DNA of 10,210 nt. Source: Clostridiaceae bacterium. Its GTDB lineage: Bacteria > Bacillota > Clostridia > UBA1212 > DUPL01. Positions 6,563 through 10,210 of the stretch are shown here, piece by piece. A model generated the notes under the pieces. That model was not told the origin of the DNA. It did no database searches and worked only from the letters and a program-made list of their open reading frames with translations. The position numbers were made by a program, and so were the translations under genes. Numbering within the stretch: position 1 is the stretch's first letter; each line of letters starts with the position of its first letter. Location of the stretch: assembly GCA_012522035.1 (NCBI GenBank), contig JAAYLF010000193.1, positions 1-10,210 on the forward strand, given 5' to 3'.

Positions 6563-7555
6563 ATGAATGAGCAGGAGTTCGTTAGAGCCAACGGAAATGC
6601 ATGGAAAGAGCTTGAATCAGAGTTGAAGCTTTTCAGAAAGATATCGGAAAAGCAAAACATTGACAAACACAGAATTGACAGGTTTGTCTCGCTTTACAAC
6701 AAGGCTGCCAATAATTTGGCATACTCAAGGACATATTTTGGAGAATGTGCCACAACCAATTATCTTAACAGGCTGGTAGGGCAGGCCCATTCCTTCATTT
6801 ATTCATCGCCTGAATCAAAAGTGTCAGCTAACTTAAGGATATTTACCACTGGTTTCCCAAAGCTTCTTAGAAAGTATTTTAAAGAATTTATTATAGCTAC
6901 GCTGATTTTTACTGTTGCATTCGCTTTTTCATATATTGTAACTGCAATCAGCATTGACAATGCACTGCTTTTTTTGCCCAGGCAGCTTCTGGCAGGTTCA
7001 AGACAGGAAGGGCAATATGACGAGTTTACAGCATCTGTTGGCACCTATTACGCATCCATGATTGGCACAAACAATATCAGGGTTAGCTTTATGGCTTTTG
7101 CTCTGGGTATAACTTTGGGAATAGGCACCATCTACATACTTGCCTACAACGGTCTTATGCTGGGAGCGTTGGCGGGTGTTTACTTTCATCGGGGACAGTC
7201 GGTATTCTTTTGGTCTTTGATACTGCCTCACGGTGTGTCTGAACTTTTTGCTATCTTTGTCAGTGGTGCTGCAGGACTTATTATTGGCTATTCTTTAATA
7301 AATCCAGGCAAGATATCCAGGAAGGATGCCCTGATTACAAAAGGTATGGATGCGGTGAAGCTTGTAATTGGCTGCATACCCATATTGGTAATATCCGCAT
7401 TGATAGAAGGGTTCTTTACACCTCTCGATCTGCCATATGTCTACAAATATGTTTTTTCACTGACCATGCTCTGCCTTCTTATACTTTACTGTGCACTTCC
7501 AGGCAGGGAAAGGGAAGTGCAGGAACCGGAGAAAATACTTGAAAAACTTGTCTGA
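6563..7555 (+). CDS. SpoIIM-family (DUF95/COG1300) membrane protein
   Basis: The 330-residue protein has a soluble, helical N-terminal region (1-105) with the conserved YNKAANNLAYSRTYF segment (45-59) and an LNRLVGQAH stretch (68-76). A polytopic membrane domain follows, with helices at about 107-128, 172-190, 192-208, 225-247, 263-283 and 296-312. The core motif GALAGVYFHRG...LPHGVSELFAIF (201-232) contains the His-Gly and Glu that mark this family. The product name comes from SpoIIM, a septal peptidoglycan-degradation component in sporulation, but this longer form is the kind found beside RDD and MoxR/DUF58 genes, and a sporulation role should not be assumed. AAAGAGGCGA (6548-6557) is the ribosome site. 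It is divergently transcribed from the RDD gene, its usual companion. No terminator is visible after its stop; the gap promoter follows. Confidence 0.9.
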   Translation: MNEQEFVRANGNAWKELESELKLFRKISEKQNIDKHRIDRFVSLYNKAANNLAYSRTYFGECATTNYLNRLVGQAHSFIYSSPESKVSANLRIFTTGFPKLLRKYFKEFIIATLIFTVAFAFSYIVTAISIDNALLFLPRQLLAGSRQEGQYDEFTASVGTYYASMIGTNNIRVSFMAFALGITLGIGTIYILAYNGLMLGALAGVYFHRGQSVFFWSLILPHGVSELFAIFVSGAAGLIIGYSLINPGKISRKDALITKGMDAVKLVIGCIPILVISALIEGFFTPLDLPYVYKYVFSLTMLCLLILYCALPGREREVQEPEKILEKLV

Positions 7556-7562
7556 TTATATA

Positions 7563-7591
7563 TTGTTTTTTATGACAAATTAAGGTATACT
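7563..7591 (+). promoter_or_regulatory. Predicted sigma-A promoter of the GAPDH gene
   Basis: TTGTTT (7563-7568) and TATACT (7586-7591) are 17 bases apart. Transcription would start near 7598, giving a leader of about 49 bases. The leader carries only a weak 4-bp hairpin (GTGC 7603-7606 with GCAC 7613-7616), and I see no conserved riboswitch. Confidence 0.6.
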
Positions 7592-7634
7592 AATAGTTGG
7601 TGGTGCAAAAACGCACTGTAAATTTAATAAAAAT

Positions 7635-7640
7635 GGAGGT
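7635..7640 (+). promoter_or_regulatory. Strong ribosome binding site of the GAPDH gene
   Basis: A perfect GGAGGT is followed by a six-base all-T spacer and ATG at 7647. This near-optimal site fits a highly expressed glycolytic gene. Confidence 0.85.
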
Positions 7641-7646
7641 TTTTTT

Positions 7647-8657
7647 ATGGCTATTAAAGTAGGTATTAATGGTTTCGGTCGAATTGGTCGTCTTGTGTTT
7701 AGACTGGCTACACAGAATCCTGAAATTGAAGTAGTAGGAATCAACGATCCTTTCCTCGATCCGGATTATATGGCTTATATGGTTAAATTTGATACTGTAC
7801 ACGGTCGTTTCAATGGAACAGCTGAGGCTGTTGATGGCAAACTCGTAGTTAATGGAAAAGAAATAGAAGTGTTTGCTTGCATGGATGCAAAAGAGATTCC
7901 ATGGGGCAAGGTTGGAGCTGAATACATTGTTGAGTCCACTGGTGTTTATACAACCATTGACAAGGCAAAGGCTCACCTCGAAGCAGGCGCAAAGAAGGTT
8001 GTTATCACAGCTCCATCCAAGGACGCTCCAATGTTTGTTATGGGTGTAAATAACGACAAGTACACAAAGGATATGGACATCGTTTCCAATGCATCCTGCA
8101 CAACCAACTGTCTTGCACCTCTTGCAAAGGTTATTCATGACAACTTCGGTATCGTTGAAGGATTGATGACCACTGTTCATGCTGCAACCAACACTCAGAA
8201 GACTGTTGACGCTCCTTCAAAGAAAGACTGGAGAGGCGGACGTTCAGTATTTGACAACATCATTCCATCCTCAACTGGTGCTGCGAAGGCAGTCGGCAAA
8301 GTTATTCCAGAGCTCAACGGCAAGCTGACAGGAATGGCTTTCAGAGTTCCAACTCCAGACATTTCTGTTGTTGACCTTACTGTACGCCTTGAAAAGGCCA
8401 CAACATATGAAGAAATCAAGGAAGCTGTAAAGAGAGCTTCTGAAAACGAGCTTAAGGGTATCCTTGGATACACAGAAGAAATGGTTGTATCCACAGATTT
8501 CAGAACCGATACTAGAACAAGTATCTTTGATGCAAATGCTGGTATTGCTCTCAACGAACATTTCGTAAAACTCGTTGCATGGTATGACAATGAATGGGGT
8601 TACTCATCAAAAGTACTTGACCTTATCATGCATATGGCCAAGGTGGATGCCCAATAA
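7647..8657 (+). CDS. gap: Glyceraldehyde-3-phosphate dehydrogenase, type I, NAD-dependent
   Basis: This 336-residue cytosolic enzyme oxidises and phosphorylates glyceraldehyde 3-phosphate to 1,3-bisphosphoglycerate with NAD+ in glycolysis. The N-terminal Rossmann motif KVGINGFGRIGR (4-15) is intact, and Asp34 in GINDPF marks NAD rather than NADP preference. The active site SNASCTTNCLAP holds nucleophile Cys151, with general-base His178 in TTVHAAT. Substrate-binding segments SSTGAAKAVGKVIPEL (208-223) and FRVPTPDISVVDL (232-244) and the C-terminal WYDNEWGYS (312-320) are canonical. The length is normal and no active-site residue is missing. The gene has its own promoter, strong ribosome site and terminator. 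Its codons favour C/A-ending forms (AAC, GAC, CCA) more than its neighbours do, as expected for high expression. No pgk, tpi or gpm gene follows, unlike in many Firmicutes. Confidence 0.98.
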   Translation: MAIKVGINGFGRIGRLVFRLATQNPEIEVVGINDPFLDPDYMAYMVKFDTVHGRFNGTAEAVDGKLVVNGKEIEVFACMDAKEIPWGKVGAEYIVESTGVYTTIDKAKAHLEAGAKKVVITAPSKDAPMFVMGVNNDKYTKDMDIVSNASCTTNCLAPLAKVIHDNFGIVEGLMTTVHAATNTQKTVDAPSKKDWRGGRSVFDNIIPSSTGAAKAVGKVIPELNGKLTGMAFRVPTPDISVVDLTVRLEKATTYEEIKEAVKRASENELKGILGYTEEMVVSTDFRTDTRTSIFDANAGIALNEHFVKLVAWYDNEWGYSSKVLDLIMHMAKVDAQ

Positions 8658-8669
8658 TATATAGATTGA

Positions 8670-8698
8670 AAGCTGCGCTTTATGCGCGGCTTTTTTTT
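8670..8698 (+). terminator. Intrinsic terminator of the GAPDH gene
   Basis: A 9-bp stem with one G-U pair (8670-8678 with 8684-8692), a TTTAT loop and a run of eight T (8691-8698). It starts 12 bases after the GAPDH stop and ends three bases before the -35 box of the next promoter. Confidence 0.92.
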
Positions 8699-8700
8699 GC

Positions 8701-8729
8701 TTGTTAAAAAATATTTATAATGATATAAT
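8701..8729 (+). promoter_or_regulatory. Predicted extended -10 promoter of the amidase-like/addA unit
   Basis: TTGTTA (8701-8706) and a perfect TATAAT (8724-8729) are 17 bases apart, with TGA just before the -10 box (extended -10). Transcription would start near 8736, about 42 bases before the ATG at 8778. A second TATAAT-like hexamer at 8716-8721 is less well spaced. Confidence 0.75.
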
Positions 8730-8767
8730 TTAGGCGGGTTATGATTGTTAGTGACTGGTTTGTTAGT

Positions 8768-8772
8768 GAGGG
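8768..8772 (+). promoter_or_regulatory. Ribosome binding site deciding the amidase-like gene start
   Basis: GAGGG, inside GTGAGGG, lies five bases before ATG 8778. The in-frame TTG at 8745 lacks a comparable site and would add 11 hydrophobic residues ahead of the basic start of the signal peptide. Confidence 0.7.
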
Positions 8773-8777
8773 CAGTT

Positions 8778-9734
8778 ATGTTTGGACTACATAGTAAAAA
8801 AAGAGTGTTTGTCAAATACATATTTGTTTTTGTTTTCTCTGTACTTTTGGTATGTGGAACATCAGGTGTTAGTGTTAATAAAGAACTGTTCCGCATGGAT
8901 TCACCCATGATTATACCAACAAGTCACAACTATTTAACCATAAGAAAAGGCCCCGGTTTTACATATCCAATAATGTATTCTCTGGATTCCGTCAGTGCTC
9001 TTACCGTGGTTGAAAAGGGTATTTGGTACAAGGTATTGTACAATGGGGTGTATGGTTATGTATACAGTGCCACATTCATTGACAGCGAGGCCTTTGAGCC
9101 TGACAGATTAAAAGGCTATACGATAGGCATTGATGCCGACGGTCAAATGAATCTCGACAGAAAATCTGAGTTTATTGCTCCACAATCCAAGGTTTTGGCA
9201 GAAAGAATGAATGAAAGACACCAGGGCGTATACTCCGGTACATATGACTATGAAATTAATTTGAAAGTGGCGATGAAGCTTAAATCTGCACTTGAGCTTG
9301 AAGGCGCTACTGTTGTGATGCCAAGACAGCGTTCTGATCATTCCATGAGCAACCGCGAAAGAGCAGATTTTATTAACAGCTATAACTGCGATTTGGTTAT
9401 AAGTATTAGTTGTGACTCATCAAATAATCCAATGGACAGCGGTGTGCAGGTATATATTCCCAGATTTTCAACAAGCGAATCAGCAAAGCTTTTTGCTGAA
9501 ACCGTGCTGAACAAACTATCCAGTGGTCTTGAGGTTCCAAAGTCTGGTGTAAAAATTGCAAACGATATTACTTTTTTGAATTGGGCAAAGGGTAATGTCG
9601 TAAAAGTGGAAATTGGATATTTGTCAAACAGGGAAGATGAAAGAAAATTGACTGACGAAAACTACCAGCTGCTTTATGCTAATTACATTAAGGAATCCAT
9701 TGTTGAAGTGTTATTACAAGATAAACAGGAGTAA
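8778..9734 (+). CDS. Exported SH3 + Amidase_3-like protein lacking the zinc ligands (probable pseudoenzyme)
   Basis: The 318-residue protein starts with a basic stretch (KKR, 7-9) and a hydrophobic core (about 12-26), so it is secreted or membrane-anchored; Cys26 has no good lipobox. A bacterial SH3 domain follows (about 50-103: YLTIRKGPG, WYKVLYNGVYGYV). Residues 113-314 fit the clostridial N-acetylmuramoyl-L-alanine amidase 3 fold: GIDADGQ (117-123), GTYDYEINL (154-162), MSNRERADFIN (190-200), CDLVISISCDSS (204-215) and VEIGYLSNREDE (277-288). Active relatives read IDAGHQ, EYxLNL and IHAD at these places. Here the first His is Gly122, Glu is Asp157 and the second His is Ser211, so all three zinc ligands are replaced, while the catalytic-position Glu278 remains. 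The frame is intact and the signature spacing kept, so it is not an obvious pseudogene. A peptidoglycan-binding or regulatory role is inferred. addA follows after six bases. Confidence 0.85.
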   Translation: MFGLHSKKRVFVKYIFVFVFSVLLVCGTSGVSVNKELFRMDSPMIIPTSHNYLTIRKGPGFTYPIMYSLDSVSALTVVEKGIWYKVLYNGVYGYVYSATFIDSEAFEPDRLKGYTIGIDADGQMNLDRKSEFIAPQSKVLAERMNERHQGVYSGTYDYEINLKVAMKLKSALELEGATVVMPRQRSDHSMSNRERADFINSYNCDLVISISCDSSNNPMDSGVQVYIPRFSTSESAKLFAETVLNKLSSGLEVPKSGVKIANDITFLNWAKGNVVKVEIGYLSNREDERKLTDENYQLLYANYIKESIVEVLLQDKQE

Positions 9735-9740
9735 TTGTTA

Positions 9741-10210
9741 ATGGCTTGGACAGACGAACAGTTGGAAGCAATAAATCATAGAGGGAAAAACCTTTTGGTT
9801 GCGGCTGCCGCAGGCTCTGGAAAGACATCTGTATTGGTTGAAAGAATTATTAAACGAATTTTGGATGACAATATCGATGTGGACAAGCTTTTGATTGTCA
9901 CCTTTACACGAGATGCGGCTGCTGAAATGAAAGAAAGGATATATGCATCCATTCAATCCAGATTAAAGGATTCAGACAATCCAAGAAGACTTCTTCAGCA
10001 GCAGGCTCTGTTGAGCAAGGCACACATATCTACCATAAGTTCCTTTTGTCAATATATTGTTAAAAGCAATTTCAGAGAAAGTGGCATAGATTCTTCCTTC
10101 AGGGTGGCGGATGACAATGAAACCCTTTTAATAAAGGGAGAGGTTCTTGATGAAGTTCTTGAAAAATGGTATGAAAAAAAGGACCCGCACTTTTTTAATC
10201 TGGTCGAAAC
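9741..10210 (+). CDS. addA: ATP-dependent helicase/nuclease subunit A AddA, N-terminal part (runs off the window)
   Basis: The first 156 residues of a UvrD/RecB-type superfamily 1 helicase are visible; a full AddA is over 1,100 residues. AddAB processes double-strand breaks for homologous recombination. The Q-motif TDEQLEAI (4-11) and Walker A AAAAGSGKTS (21-30) are followed by motif Ia VTFTRDAAAEM (53-63), motif Ib ISTISSFC (96-103) and the AddA-typical segment FRVADDNETLLIKGEVLDEVLE (split across about 120-141). Motif Ib has Ser where most relatives have His. The Walker B, later helicase motifs and nuclease domain lie beyond the end. CAGGAG (9726-9731) is the ribosome site, and the gene is probably cotranscribed with the amidase-like gene. 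addB, usually just upstream of addA in Firmicutes, is not next to it here. Confidence 0.93.
   Translation, partial: MAWTDEQLEAINHRGKNLLVAAAAGSGKTSVLVERIIKRILDDNIDVDKLLIVTFTRDAAAEMKERIYASIQSRLKDSDNPRRLLQQQALLSKAHISTISSFCQYIVKSNFRESGIDSSFRVADDNETLLIKGEVLDEVLEKWYEKKDPHFFNLVE

Noticed and set aside
7563..7578. Rex-like palindrome TTGT-N8-ACAA over the GAPDH -35 region
   Set aside because: Rex operators have TTGT and ACAA separated by ten bases (18 in total); here there are eight, and the inner bases are not symmetrical.
7603..7616. Small hairpin in the GAPDH leader as a possible regulatory RNA
   Set aside because: The stem is only 4 bp with no T-run or conserved riboswitch core, so it is within chance expectation.
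7590..8180. 196-codon minus-strand open frame opposite the GAPDH gene
   Set aside because: It is antisense to a canonical, highly biased GAPDH gene, is rich in Cys, Asn and His with no domain pattern, and has no evident ribosome site.

Overview
The window looks like the chromosome of an anaerobic, spore-forming Clostridia-type Firmicute (Acetivibrio/Ruminiclostridium-like). The evidence is AT-rich DNA, strong AGGAGG-type ribosome sites, clean sigma-A-like promoters (TTG... 17 bp ...TATAAT), intrinsic terminators, an AddA-type helicase/nuclease and a SpoIIM-family protein. The species is inferred from style and gene content, not proven. Coding density is high. There is no gene-free stretch over 300 bases, and I saw no rRNA, tRNA, CRISPR array or insertion sequence.

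Region 1 (1-156): a strong intrinsic terminator (51-90) closes an upstream unit outside the window. A sigma-A-like promoter (95-123) then starts the next one.

Region 2 (157-5607): six tightly packed plus-strand genes with gaps or overlaps of 17, -4, -8, 1 and 12 bases and no visible internal terminator, so probably one operon. It holds trmL (tRNA wobble-base 2'-O-methyltransferase), a six-helix membrane protein, a DUF4129 protein, a DUF4350 protein, a MoxR-type AAA+ ATPase and a DUF58 (vWA-like) protein. The last four are the usual core of a MoxR/DUF58 membrane cluster. The expected picture is a cytosolic AAA+ ATPase that remodels or activates a membrane-bound vWA-like partner, with the other membrane proteins as accessory parts. 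The substrate is unknown.

Region 3 (5609-7555): an RDD-family membrane protein on the minus strand and a SpoIIM-family (DUF95/COG1300) membrane protein on the plus strand, divergently transcribed from a 96-base region where the two predicted -10 boxes overlap. RDD and SpoIIM genes usually travel with MoxR/DUF58 clusters, so this pair is probably the detached second half of the same system. The RDD gene runs head-on into the DUF58 gene with one base between stop codons.

Region 4 (7556-8698): a single-gene glycolytic unit, type I NAD-dependent glyceraldehyde-3-phosphate dehydrogenase, with its own promoter, near-ideal ribosome site and strong terminator. No pgk or tpi follows.

Region 5 (8701-10210): a second promoter directly after the gap terminator drives a secreted or membrane-anchored SH3 + Amidase_3-like protein, followed after six bases by the start of addA, which runs off the window. 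The amidase-like protein is the most unusual item: all three zinc-ligand positions (His, Glu, His) of the amidase family appear replaced, while the fold motifs and the catalytic-position glutamate remain, which suggests a pseudoenzyme.
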